The notes beneath the pieces are model-generated. The model did no database searches. It was not told the DNA's origin and was given only the letters and a program-made list of their open reading frames with translations. A stretch of 64,000 nt of DNA, taken from Malania oleifera. Taxonomy: Eukaryota > Streptophyta > Magnoliopsida > Santalales > Ximeniaceae. This document shows, piece by piece, positions 34,500 to 47,006 of the stretch. The DNA is taken from contig NC_080420.1 of NCBI RefSeq assembly GCF_029873635.1, forward strand, positions 55,327,457 to 55,391,456, read 5' to 3'. Numbering within the stretch: the first letter of the stretch is position 1; every line of letters begins with the position of its first letter. Position numbers and translations under genes: made by a program.

Positions 34500-37004
34500 T
34501 GTGATGACCCAAATATATATATATATATATATATGATTAAAGTACAATAATAATAAAATAATAAAAATAGTCATTAAGTTAATATCAATACAGAAGTGTT
34601 TTTCTGTAGGATCCTTGATTCCATGTTTGATGCCTAAGAAAGACCTTGTCTTAGTGAGTGCTCAGAGACCATTGCGGCTCAGTCGCTCCCTGGAGGTCGG
34701 CCTGGTCAAAATGGAATTTCATACGATAAACAGGATAGACATTGTTTGTACACGTAAATAAGTATATATACATAAAAAAGTATTTTGACAGACATAATTT
34801 GTAAAAATACATAATAAGATGATAATAATATAGGTATCATATGTGGGGCCCACAAGACTATGTGGGGTCCACATGAGTCCCAGAGCCACAAGACACTGTT
34901 TATATACGCAAATAAGTACATAAAATAATGTTTTGACTGATACAATTTGTAGAAATATATGATAAAATAATAATAATATAGATATCCTATGTGGGGCCCA
35001 CAAGACTGTGTGGGGCCCACATGAGTCCCGAAACTGTATGGAGGTTTACACGAGTCTCAAAGTTATGTAGGATACATAAAATCGTATAAGAGTTATTCGA
35101 GTTATGTAGGATCCATTCGAGTCTCGAAGTTGTGTGGGGCCCATAAGACCATGTGGGGCCCACATGAGTTTTTAAAATTTAAATTTAATTTTGTTCAAAA
35201 ATAAATAATAAAATAAATAAATACTAAAAATAGTTTTAAAGTAATAAAAATGATATTAATAATGATTAATAAAAATAATAAAATAATTAATTAACTAATT
35301 GATTAATTAATTAGGTAAGTAGTTAATTAAGAATTTATTTAATAGGAATGGTGGCAAACACTCCCACATGGCCTCCATCCCCATCCCATACTCAACCCAT
35401 ACCTTACCCATCCCTTGCCCATACTTTAATTTTTAAAAATTATAATTTCACCAATCTCCCCACACTTTTATAAATTTCATTCTTTCCCCAAAATTTTCCT
35501 ATAAATAGGGAGCTCTCAACCTTCATTTTTCACAACAATTTTCCAAGGAAGAGAAGGATTAGTGAGTGAAAGAATTTGTGGTGGAGAGAGAATTTTTGAA
35601 TAAGTTCTCAATCACCCACTCTTTCCGATCTCATTTCTTAAAGATAGTTATTGTGTTCGTAGCACGCGGTAAAAGAAGAAGGTAAGTAAATTTTGATTAT
35701 GTTAGTTTCTTTTTTTTTTAAGTTCATACCCGAGTTTATTTTGTACGTAAATTTTAATTATGTTACTTAGTTCCACAAAATTTCCATAAGTTTATTTTTA
35801 CGCATATTTAATTATACCAGTTCTATCTTTAATATACTTGCATATATTTTTGGGTTAAGAAATGTTCCAATCTCCTCGGGTAAATTTTCAGCATTTCTTT
35901 CTATTTAAAAATAAAATTATATATATTTTTAACACAAAAATTGTGTGGCATGAGTTTATTTATAAGTTGCATTTTTTTTATGAAAATATGAGTAAAGATG
36001 AGATTTTCACGATATTATTTTAAATTGCATAATTTATAATAAGATGATTTTAAAACCCCTTATGGCAACGAAAGTTCAAAGTTACAGATGCTCGGTACCG
36101 CAGCTTAAAGTTTATACGGATCAAAGTGCACCCACACTGTTTACAGAGTAGTTATTTATGTTAGTGGATTTCTCCTGAGTGCACACCTGGTTCCGGACCA
36201 GGACTTAATAAGGAAAATCTCACTTAAAGTTTACGTACGTTGATTTAGTTTGGTCGGCTAGCCAGCTAAATCCAGTCTTCGGACCGCACAACCCAGTCAT
36301 GGGGGTAAACATGACTTACGGCAAACAGGCCTAAGCGTGGTTTTTATAATAGATGTTTATACATATTTAATTACGTGTACAAAGTTACTGATGATTTGAA
36401 GGAAAAGTGTAAGTTTACGTGAAAAGGATCATTTTGGTGCTTAAATGACGATTTAAGGAAAACGTATAAGGAAAAGTATATGTATGTTTATCATTAAATA
36501 TTTTTACAGTTTTAAAGTTAAAAGTTTAATTTAGCAATTATAGTATATGATTGTAAAAATTTACTGTTGAAATTGATGACAAAAGTTTTATGCAGAAATT
36601 TTTAAATTTATGTTTATTCTAAAAGCAGTCTTGAAGTTATAGTATTAAATATTGTTTTACGAAATTCTTTAAAAACTCATTTTGGCCACACACTAATAAT
36701 AATCTTATTTACTTACTGTGCGTCGTCTCATCCCAATCATATTTTATTTCAGATAACTCTGAAGGACATGTCGGAAATCAGGCTTAGCAAGCATGCGGGT
36801 GGGGATTAGAAAAATAAAGATTGATTAGAAATATTAGTATGGTTTCAGATATTTATGTTTGTGTAATTTTTCTTCTTTTGAAATAAATGATGGTAATATG
36901 GAATATTAGTGCTCTGGTTTAATAAGAATTGAGTTTATTTTGCTTCCGCTGTAAATGAGTAGTAAAAAGTTAATATCTCAGCCCCTCGGGGTCGGGGTGT
37001 TACA
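34500..37004 (+). mobile_element. Ty3/gypsy 3' LTR of a truncated element
   Basis: 2505 bp from TGTGATGACCC to GGGGTGTTACA, preceded by an internal tail and polypurine tract, so it is a 3' LTR rather than a solo LTR. No matching 5' LTR or pol lies upstream in the window. It contains a tandem duplication of about 150 bp (34740-34888 and 34894-35036), six copies of GTGGGGCCCAC-type sites (34843-35163) and a TATA box CTATAAATAG at 35499-35508. Confidence 0.85.
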
Positions 37005-37064
37005 CCTTCTATACAAAGATGTGTTATGCATGTATACACATGAATAAATTTTAAGTATTAAAAC
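37005..37064. other. Host DNA between two elements
   Basis: 60 bp of AT-rich sequence separating the preceding LTR from chromovirus B. Confidence 0.5.
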
Positions 37065-38993
37065 TATAAGAACTCGACCCAAGAATTTTGAATTTAATAA
37101 ATAAAAAAAAGGAAGAAAATTAAAAAGGGAAAATTAGCAGGGCTCGTCCACGAGGCTCTTTTTCTTGTCGCCGAGGTCCCTTTTACAGCTCGGCGACGAA
37201 ATTTAGAGGTTCGTCGACAAGAGGATGCCAAGGGATCTTGTGAAATTCTGAAATCTTAGGCTCATCAATGAGGCAACTCCATCGTTAACGAACTCCCTTT
37301 TTATGCTCGTTGACGAGGACGTCATCTCGTCAACGAGGTTGGTCGGGTAAACCAAGTTATAAATATCTATTCATTGCTTAGTTGAGAAGAAAACTCAAAA
37401 TCTCTCTCTCTCTCTAGGGATTCGGGCTATCTGTTACCTGAATCAACAATCCAACATTACCACGTGGATTAGGAGGGGAAGCTTTACGTTTATAGCGGAT
37501 CAGAATTTCGTTTCGAGGATTGTCGAGTTTTGATCCAAAATCGAGGTAAGAGTTCGAATTCATTTCTGGTTCGGTAGATTTGTAGTAGTAGTAGTAGTAG
37601 TAAATATATTGAAGTATTGTTCTTCGATTTTTAGGTTTTGGGGGTCCCCTATTGTTGTTTTGGACTGATTAAGTTCGTGTTTCAGTTTGCGGGAAAGGCA
37701 AAGGGTTTTTGTTTATATTAATTGTTTTTGTAATCTGAATAGGTAAAACTGTAGTTTACGATTTTGTGGATGTTTTGGTTACTTATTTGGGAAAATCTAT
37801 GGGGTAAAATTATGGGATTTTCAATTTACCGTTTTTGGGAAAATTGGTGGTTTCGGATATCATCTCTATTTTCGTTGGAAAACTTTATATTGGTATAAAC
37901 TGTGATATAGAGATTATCATGCCTTTGATTATTTTAAACTGTATTTTTGGAACATTTGATATGTGATTGTTTGTTTACCCAAATGAGTGTGGAATTAGAT
38001 GGTAAATTTGAATAATGTATTTTGTAGTAAAACGTGCTGGTTAACTACCATATGCTGTGGATTATTCAAATGTGATATAGGGGCGTGAGTTCCAAAATGT
38101 TCTAGGTTTTGTGAAAACGCCTTGGCGGGATAATACTGGTGGGAATATATCAAAGCGAGATGGATTAAAATGTCGTAGGCTGCGATATTGAATCGAGCTG
38201 GAGTAAAACCGTAGGTTTTTAAGTTTGGCTTTTGCTGAAGGGTGTGCAATACCACCAGATCAGTCGGTTTTTACCGAAGGGTGTGCGAACACCAGACCTG
38301 CACCAGTTCAACACTATGGGGGCTTATGCTATGCTAGGTTACCGGGTGCACCAACTTTTGACAAAGGGTGTGAAATGTCACCAGATGTCCGACTTTTTCC
38401 GAAGGGTGTGAAATACCACCAGACAGTCCAGCTTAGGCCAAAGGGTGTGATGGCACCAGATCGTATTACTTTCGTATGTATGTATACTAGAACTGTATTT
38501 GTGAAAATACTATATTGTGAAATGTATGTTTTTCGGTTGAAATAACACTCATGTATCCACACATTGTTATAACCTATTTTTGCCTTACTGAGAGGTGTCT
38601 CACCCCTATCATACAAATATTTTTCAGGTCCCTCGAGTAGCTGACACTAGCGTCCTAGCGTTTTAGGAGCGTGGTGGTTGGTTAGCTGTGTAGAAGTACT
38701 TGTGTAAGTACTGTTCTTTGACTGGGTTATCATTTTGGGTTATGTAGACCCCCGTGGTATGTATTGTATTTTGGGAATTAGATCCTGTTTTGTATAGACT
38801 TTGGTATGGTTTTATGAATGTATTAGGTTGAATTATTCCGCTGCGTATATGGTATATGTGATTATGGATAGGGTATACGTGAACCTTACGAGGTTAGACC
38901 CTTGCATTGTTTGGTATCATGGACGATTGTATGATGCAGGGCCAGGTTAGGTTACTAAATCACACTCTAGGGCCCATTTCTAGGGGCGTGACA
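37065..38993 (+). repeat. Chromovirus B 5' LTR
   Basis: 1929 bp. CGTCGACG-like palindromes (37143-37340) precede TATAAATAT near 37360, then a CT-rich leader (37398-37418) and a (TAG)n run (37577-37601). A later part has spaced repeats of GAAGGGTGTG...CACCAGA (38236-38462). The first base pair TG is changed to TA. Confidence 0.9.
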
Positions 38994-38996
38994 ACT

Positions 38997-39008
38997 TAGT
39001 ATCAGAGC
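38997..39008 (+). promoter_or_regulatory. Primer-binding site, chromovirus B
   Basis: TAGTATCAGAGC, one change from the initiator-Met primer site, four bases inside the 5' LTR. Confidence 0.85.
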
Positions 39009-39321
39009 AAACCAGGTTGTCAGGTCTTGTATACTTGGTTAGGCGTAGTTATGTGAACATACAAGAGAATAGGATATAGGAAATGTGTAGAGTAGGTCAA
39101 GGGTTGTCTTGTAGCTAGACAAGGATTCATTGGCGGTGTTCTGTGTTTTTCCAAGAATGATGATTTCAGTAAAATCACAGCAAACCATTGATGGTTTCGT
39201 GTTTGTGTGGTAGGGCAGACCTAGGCCTGAGAGTCTAGAGTTTAACATGATTATTCTGTAATGATTGTGTTAACTGTGCTATGATATAGGAATACTAATC
39301 TATTCCTATACTATTTTCAGT

Positions 39322-40212
39322 ATAGAGCCCAAAGATAGCAACTGGGATAGTAGTTCAGAGGGGACCACGAGTGAAGGGTCACCTTTCATGCCTCCAGGTT
39401 TGACCAGGCATATTATGCGAGAGATTGAGTGAAGTGTTAGGGGACAAAAGCGTCCACCTACAGCTGCGGGTTGCACCATTGAGAAGTTCACCCACATGCA
39501 TCCTCTAATGTTTACTAGAGGGTCCGACCCATTTATAGCAGAGAATTGGGTGCAAAAGATAGAAAAGATACTAAAAGTTCTACACTGCACCGATGAGCAG
39601 AAGGTTCTCTACGCTACGTTTCAGCTGGTAAGAGAAGCTGAGAGGTGGTGGGTGGCTGTGAGCCTGCCTGAGGAGCAGAGGGCTAATTCATCAGGGATGA
39701 CGTGGGGCCATTTTAAGGAGGTGTTCTTCGAGAGATATTTCTTGATTTTCGTCTGTGATGCGAAGGCAAACGAGTTCTTAAGTTTGACTCAGGGGACCCT
39801 GATAGTGCAGAGTTACGAAACTAGATACATCAAGTTGTCTCGCTTTGCGCCGTGTATGATCTCGAATGAATACGAAAAGGCTTGGAAGTTTGAGAAGGGC
39901 CTGAGGAAGCACATTCGTAAGCTGGTGGGAATGTTGCAGATTCAAGAGTTTTCTGTTCTAGTGGAGAAGGCCGCAGTAGTTAAGGTTGGTCTCTAGGACG
40001 ATAAGGTGGCACAGGGTCAGAAGAAGAGATCAGTACCTTTTGGTTCTCAAACTGGTTCTAGATAGGGACAGTGGAAGAAGAGGAACTATGGTTCAAGAAA
40101 TCGCCAGAATATGGAACGGTAGGATCCGCAAGGGGATACTTCTCGCGAGCATTGTGCCAAGTGTCGTAAGTGGCATGATAGGGAGTGCCCGCCATTCATG
40201 GGTAACTATTAC
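39322..40212 (+). pseudogene. Chromovirus B gag, first part
   Basis: The frame starts with ATA at 39322 where the related element C has ATG at 46679. An internal TGA at about 39430 follows. Then come FTHMHPLMFTRGSDPFIAEN, YATFQLVREAERWWVAVSLP and NEYEKAWKFEKGLRKHI, the gag core. The first half of the cysteine/histidine region (HCAKCRKWHDREC, about 40150-40190) is followed at 40213 by the inserted chromovirus C. The zinc knuckle resumes at 50883. Confidence 0.88.
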
Positions 40213-41992
40213 TGTCATGCCTCGAACCCGATAATGGGACCTAGGAGTGAACTAGAAACATAACCTGTCCCCGTATCATACAAACTCATCCATACATGGG
40301 ACACAGAATGAGGGTTCGACCCCGTGGGGTTCCAAGGCACCCTATATACATCCAGATACAATCACATACACAGCGGAAAAAAGGATTTTCTATACATGAT
40401 CTGTACTTTACTAGAGTCTATACAAAGGGGTCAAACTCCACAAAAATAGCACAAATCGAGGTGGCAGCCAAAACTCCCAAAAAACCACCCAGCACAAACT
40501 TAGGACTTACCTAGGTACCTCCTGCAATACACCGACCTCTACGCTCCTACACCAAAAATCTAGCTCCGGCTACCCAAAGGACCTGAAAAATATGTACGTA
40601 CAGCAAGGGTGAGACATCTCTCAGTAAGTAAGAATACAGGTTATATTATTGTGTGGCATTCGAGTGTTATCATGATAGCAATACATACACAGTTAAATGT
40701 AGTTCCAGTACTAGTTCAAAATAGTGTATACAAGCACACATACACATGATCAAGCAACCCGATGTCGTCACACCCTTCGGCCCGTAGCCGGCCAGCAATA
40801 CCCGACGTCGGCCTGGCCGACCCACACTACACGGCATCCCCGGCACATGGCGAACCCCGGGCTCCCATGGCATCATACCGGTACAAACTAGTGGATCCAC
40901 ACCCTTCGGTGATTAGCTGGTAAGGCTTACGCCCTCAGATATAGAGCCAGACACTCTTGCCAAACATGGCCTAGCAATTTCATACGCCCACGGATATAGA
41001 GCTGGACACTCTCAGTACCTGGAACAACTCACAACCCAGTTCCGATTGCATTCCACACAAAACACAACCATGCATGCTCATATAACCAAACATACCACAC
41101 CTATTTGGTCATCTAAAATCATGGTTTTCCAAACATATACAGTTTAAATAAAGTCAAGGCACGGCTATCCTTATTACACAGTATAAATCATCATATACAT
41201 ACGATTTTCCAACAAAACCTGGAATGCAATCCAATACCCCATTTTCCCCAAAACTATAATCATGAAAAACCCATAGTTTTACCCGTTAGATCCCCCCAAA
41301 TGAGTAACCAAAACGCACACAAGACCTTGGACCACAATTCCACCGTGTTCGATTTCACAAATAACCGACATAAACTGAATCCCCTTACCTTTCCCCAAAC
41401 GGTAAATCTTGAACTCCAAGGCCCCTAAATAGCGAACCGAGTTCCAAAACCTACATACCACAATATAGAATATACTCACTACCCTATTCTCTACACAACT
41501 ACTGAATCAGAACTAAAAATCGAGCCTTACCTCGATTTTGGGCTAAAATTCGAAAACGGCCAAAACGAAGATCTGATTCGTAGATATTGTAGAGAATCCT
41601 TTCACGATCCTCGTGGTAACTTCGGATCAACAATTCCAATGACGAACAGCAAAGAAATCTAAAGAGATAAGGAGTAGGTTGAGTTTCTAGAGAGATAGAG
41701 AGAGAAAATGAGATTTCTTAGTTAAGAAGTAATGAAAATATCTATTTATAGTACCTTTGACTCAGCCGCGCTTGTCGATGAGCCTATGTAGACACCTCGT
41801 CGATGAAATGGTTACCTCGTCGACGAGCCTGAGATTCCTGATTTCCCAAAATCTCTCGGCTTCTCCTCATCGACGAGCCTCTGAATTCTGTCGACGAGAA
41901 GCACATGGACTTCGTTGACAAAGCCTGCTAATTTCCCAATTTTCTCCTCTCTTAATTAATTAAACCCACCTATCACGGTTCGGGTTCTTACA
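40213..41992 (-). repeat. Chromovirus C 3' LTR
   Basis: 1780 bp. On the minus strand it begins TGTAAGAACCCG and ends with GGCATGACA. Palindrome cluster 41766-41920, followed by CTATAAATAG (about 41752-41743). Confidence 0.92.
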
Positions 41993-42029
41993 ACCTCCCC
42001 TCCTTACAAAAATTTCGTCCTCGAAATTT
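41993..42029 (-). promoter_or_regulatory. Hairpin and polypurine tract, chromovirus C
   Basis: Minus strand AAATTTCGAGGACGAAATTT (42029-42010), then AAGGAGGGGAGG and the LTR. Confidence 0.85.
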
Positions 42030-42253
42030 GCCATCTCTCATTCACAACTCAAACATACCATCAAATACATATATGCAATTTTAGAAAGAAACTGGCGACT
42101 ACTACAACGTAGCTCCATCACCATATATACATACCCTCACTTATGGCGGAGGAACACCGTGGTTACAAACATAAATTGTCTTAGGAGTTCACAAAACACA
42201 CACTCCCCAAGACCAACCACCCATTCCAGAACAAGTAGGGTAATGTACATAAC

Positions 42254-45139
42254 TCAAAATAATTGTGGATACTTCCGGCGAATTTCGGTTTCCAATTCCC
42301 AAGAAGCTTCCTCAATCTCATGATTTCTCCACAATACCTTCACTAAGGGTATGTCCTTGGTACGTTGCTTCTGAACCTTATGGTCTAGAATCTGAACAGG
42401 TATCTCCTCATACGCTAAAGTATCCCAAATCTCCACATCCTCGTAGCTAATAACATGCGAAGGATCCAACACGTACCTTCTCAACATGGATACGTGAAAC
42501 ACATCATGGACCCTCGAGAGTGCTGGGGGTAGTGCAATCATGTAGGCTACCGGATCCACTCACTCAAGAACCTTGAATGGTCCGATGTACCTCGGGCTCA
42601 GCTTGCCCTTCTTTCCAAATCTCATCATCCTTATCATCGGAGTGATCCTCAAAAATACCTTACCCCCACCTCAAAATCCAACTCACGGCGACGAACATCT
42701 ACATAGCTCTTCTGCTAACTCTGAGCTGATTTAATCCTTTCCGGATCAAACCTATCTTCTCATATGCCTGCTACACAAGTTCAGGTCCTAACACCTGACG
42801 TTCACCAACCTCACTCCAATACAGGGGAGATTGACACCTCCGACCATACAAAGCCTTGAACGGTGTCATCCTGATACTAGCATGGAAGCTGTTGTTATAA
42901 ACGAACTTTACTAGTGGCATAAAATGTATCCAGTTACCACTGAAATGTAACACACAAGCTCACAACATATCTTCCAAGATCTGTATCATCCTCTCCGACT
43001 GTCCATTAGTCTGGGGGTGAAACGTTGTACTGAAAGTAAGCTTCGTCCCCAATGCTTCCTACAAACTCGTCCAGAATCGAGAAGTAAACCTCGGGTCTCG
43101 ATCTGATACAATGGACACAGGTACCCCGTGCATCCTAACTATCTTATGCACATACATGTTTGCTAGCCTACTCAAAGGGTAGCTAACCTTCATCAGTAAA
43201 AAGTAAGTAGATTTCGTCAACCTGTCCACGATCACCTAAATAGCATTCTGCCAATGAAGTGCTGGTGACAATCCGATCACAAAGTCCATGGAAATATGCT
43301 CCCATTTCCACACCGGAATAGCTAAGGGCTGTAACGGTACTGTCGACCTCTGATGTTCAGCCTTTACCTGTTGACACGTCAGACACTTCTCCATAAACTG
43401 AGCAATTTGCCTCTTCATACCACTTTACCAGAAGGTCTCGTGCAAGTCTAGATACATCTTTGTATTACCAGGATGTACCGAATACAATGAACGATGCACT
43501 TCCTCCAAAATCGTCCTTCTGATTTCATCGTCGTTTGGAACACATAACCTGGTCCCAAACCTCAACACACCTCCCTCAGAGATGTTGAACTCTATAACCA
43601 ATCCCTGTTGTACCTTTTCCACAACCTCTGTCAACTCCGCATCACTAGCCTGTGCGACTTTTATATGCTCAAACAAAGTCGGCTTGACCACCAGACTAGC
43701 AAGGTAAGCCTAATGATCATCACGCACTAACTCTATACTTGAGCTCTCCAGATCCTATTTGATGTGATGCTGAGTTACAACTACAGATACAACCGGATGT
43801 TCTGACTTCTGACTCGACGCATCAGCCACCACATTAGCTTTTCCCGGGTGATAGCTGATGGTGCAATCATAGTCCTTGATCAACTCAAGCTACCATCTCT
43901 GCCTCATATTCAGCTTCTTCTGTGTGAAGAAGTACCTAAGGTTTTTTTTATCAGTGAAAATCTCTCAGTGTGCACCACACAAATAGTGTCGCCAGATCTT
44001 CAGTGCGCATACAACAACAGCTAATTCCAAATCATGCGTAGGGTAATTCTACTCATATTCCTTTAGTTGCTGAGAAGCATAAGTTATTACCTTACCCTGC
44101 TGCATAAGCACGCATCCTAGACCCTTTAGAGACGCATCACTATAGATCACAAAACCACCATCTCCCGAAGGAATGGTCAAAATCAGAGCAGTAACTAGTC
44201 AATGCTTCAACTCCTAAAAACACTGCTCGCAATCACTGGTCCACTCAAATTTCACTCCCTTCCTAGTCAATTGAGTCAAAGGCCCAAACAATTTAGAAAA
44301 CCCTTCCATGAACTGACGATAACACCCCGCCAGTCCTAGAAAACTCTGAACCTCATGCGCACTCTTCAGCCTTACCCAGTCAACCACAGCTTCGATCTTG
44401 CTACGATCCACTGATATACCATCACCAGTTACTACATGGCCTAAGAATGCCACATGATTAAACCAGAATTCACACTTCTTTAATTTAGCATACAGTTTCT
44501 TCTCTCGCAGAATCTGTAATACTAATTCCCGTGCTCTTCCGAACTCCTCGAGTATACCAGAATATCATCAATAAATACCACCACAAACCGGTCCAGGTAC
44601 TCATGGAAAAACCTATTTATAAGATCCATGAACACTACCGGAGCATTCGTCAACCCAAACAGCATGACTAGAAACTCGTAGTGGCCGTATCTATCTTCGT
44701 TACGTCCTCAGATCTAACCCTTACCTGATGATACCCTGACCGCAAGTCGATCTTCGAAAAGACCTGCGTCCCCTGCAACTGGTCAAAGAGATCATCTATA
44801 CGAGGTAAAGGGTAATGATTCTTCACAGTCACCTTGTTAATCTCACGGTAATTAATGCACATGCGCATCAACCCGTCCTTCTTCTTCACAAACAATACTG
44901 GAGCTTCCTAGGGCTAAACACTAGGTCGAATGAAACCCCTGTCCAGTAATTCCTGCAACTGCTTCTTCAACTCCCGAAATTCTGTTGGAGCCATCCGGTA
45001 CAGATCTTTAGAGATCAGTGCCTTGCCAGGCAGCAACTCTATTGCGAACTCCACCTCACGATCCGGAGGTAAACTGGGTAAATCCTCTGGAAACACGTCC
45101 GAAAATTCACTGACCACCCGAATATCCTCGAGTCTCAAC
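42254..45139 (-). pseudogene. Chromovirus C RT, RNase H, integrase, chromodomain
   Basis: Reverse transcriptase pieces 44895-44668 ([33 protein letters not shown]) and [14 protein letters not shown] near 44600-44560, followed by a frameshift; then 44453-44214 (SFLGLAGCYRQFMEGFSKLF). RNase H is about 44200-43790. Integrase has an intact HHCC region (EVHRSLYSVHPGNTKMY at 43500-43450, CLTCQQVKAEHQ at 43390) and core. The chromodomain end (42559-42254, IPLVKVLWRNHEIEEASWEL) closes with a stop at 42254-42256. Several stops and shifts. Confidence 0.9.
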
Positions 45140-45937
45140 TCATCCTGCAGCGGTTCCCTCACGCAAGCTAGGTACCCCTGACACCTGGTCCAAGAGTAAC
45201 CTCCTCGTCTGTAGTTCCGATAGAACCTGTGGTGTCGAACGCACACACGATCCCACAAACTCATACTCCTGCTCCCTATGAGGTCTAAACACTACCACCT
45301 TCCTACGACAATCGATCACAGCATTACTAGAGAATAGCCAATTCATCCCCAAAATAACATCAAACCCCGACATATCGTAAACTACTAAATTTGCCAATAG
45401 CAGCTTCCCCTGAATTACCATTGGGTAGTCTTCCAACATCCTCCTACAGATTGATACACTCCCAGATGGTGTGGCTATAGACAATACTTCATCTATGACT
45501 TGGGTCTCCACCCCACACAGTTTCACAAAATTAATAGAGATAAAGGATTGGTTCACACCCGAATCAAATAAAACCACAGCTCTATTTAAAAGCAACATCA
45601 TAGTACTTGTCACCACATTCCCCGCATGCTCAGCATCCACTGGGGTAAGTGAATACAGTCATGCCAGAGCTGTGTTCGCTGGATATGTTTTCTGGGATAC
45701 CTAATTACTTCCCCGATTTTGACTCGAAGAAGGCGTACCCCTCTTTGGCACGTAACAATCTCGAGTCATGTGACCTAATTGACCACAGTTGTAGCAGTTA
45801 CCCCCAAATGACTGGAACTCACTGCTATGCCATTTGTGGCACTTGGTACAACGATCACCCGACTGGCTCGCTTGAGAAATCTGATGCTCGGTATTTTGAC
45901 GGTAACTCGAGCCCCTGTTCCTCCTCTTCCATGATCC
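45140..45937 (-). pseudogene. Chromovirus C zinc knuckle and protease
   Basis: The nucleocapsid motif CYNCGQLGHMTRDC (about 45803-45762) keeps all zinc ligands. The protease piece 45640-45140 has VVLFDSGVNQSFISINF with the active-site D-S-G, and FDVILGMNWL. A stop separates the knuckle from the protease. Confidence 0.88.
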
Positions 45938-46679
45938 TTATCGATATCCTGACTGAGAACTAGAAGGTACTAACCTCTTCTTCGGCTCCTGATCCACCTC
46001 GTCCTCCCAGATACCATTCTCGATGACAGTGGCTTTATCCACCAAAACTGAGAACTCACAGATCTGAAGCATTCCCACTAATCTATGGATATCCCTCCTC
46101 AGGTCCTTCTCGAACCTTTGAGTCTTCTCGTACTCGTTCGAGATCAAACATGGCGCAAAATGGGATAGCTCTATATACCGTGCAGTACCCCTGAACCGAC
46201 ATACTCCCCTGAGTCAGAGTAGAAAACTCATCCCCCTTAGCATCACGTACAGAAGCCGGGAAGTATCTATCAAAGAACAACTCCTTGAAACGGCTCCACG
46301 TCATCTCCACTGGACCGACTCTTTGCTTCTCTAGCAGACTCACCGCAGTCCACCATTGCCCTGCCTCCCCAGACAACTAGAAGGTAGCATAGAGGACTCG
46401 CTGCCTATCTGTGCAGTGTAAGACTTCCAGAATTCTCTCAGTCTTCTCCACCCAGTCCTCTGCTATCATTGGGTCATGACCTCCAGAGAACGTCGAAGGA
46501 CGCATGCATGTGAACCTCTTAATGGTGCACCCCACAGGTGTAGGAGAACGTTCGTGACTCCTCACACTTCGCCCGATCTCCCACAAAACCTACCTCGTCA
46601 AACCTCGAGGCACAGATGGAGACTCATCACTCGCAGTCTCTTCGAAACCACTTCCTAGATCATTATCCTTGGGCTCCAT
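45938..46679 (-). pseudogene. Chromovirus C gag
   Basis: Start ATG at 46679. Core pieces IAEDWVEKTERILEVLHC, SGEAGQWWTAVSLLE and TWSRFKELFFDRYFPASVRD. A stop at about 46377 and a frameshift near 46140 break it; the C-terminal piece is 46147-45938. Confidence 0.88.
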
Positions 46680-47006
46680 TCTAAAAACACAATAGGAATT
46701 TATTAATACTCTTACAACATGTAAAGTTAACACAAATATCTACAACTAATCATGTTAACTACTCCCTGCCAGGTCTAGGTCTGTCCTATCACACCAACAC
46801 GAAAGTCATCAATAGTCTGCCTTACTTTTACTGAAATTGTCATTCTTGGAAAAACACGGAATACCGCCGACAAGTCCCAGTCTAGCAACGGAACACCCCT
46901 TAACCAACTCTATCCACATCCAACATCCTATACTTTGGTATGTACTCATAGCTAAGCCTAACCAAGTCTACAAGACCTAACAACCTGATTAGCTCTTTTA
47001 CTAAGC

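Noticed and set aside
34706-35020. 104- and 94-codon minus-strand frames.
   Set aside because: They cover the LTR tandem duplication and consist of repeated hydrophobic peptides produced by it.
34500-37004. Solo LTR.
   Set aside because: The immediately preceding hairpin and polypurine tract show that it is a 3' LTR with a remnant of internal sequence.
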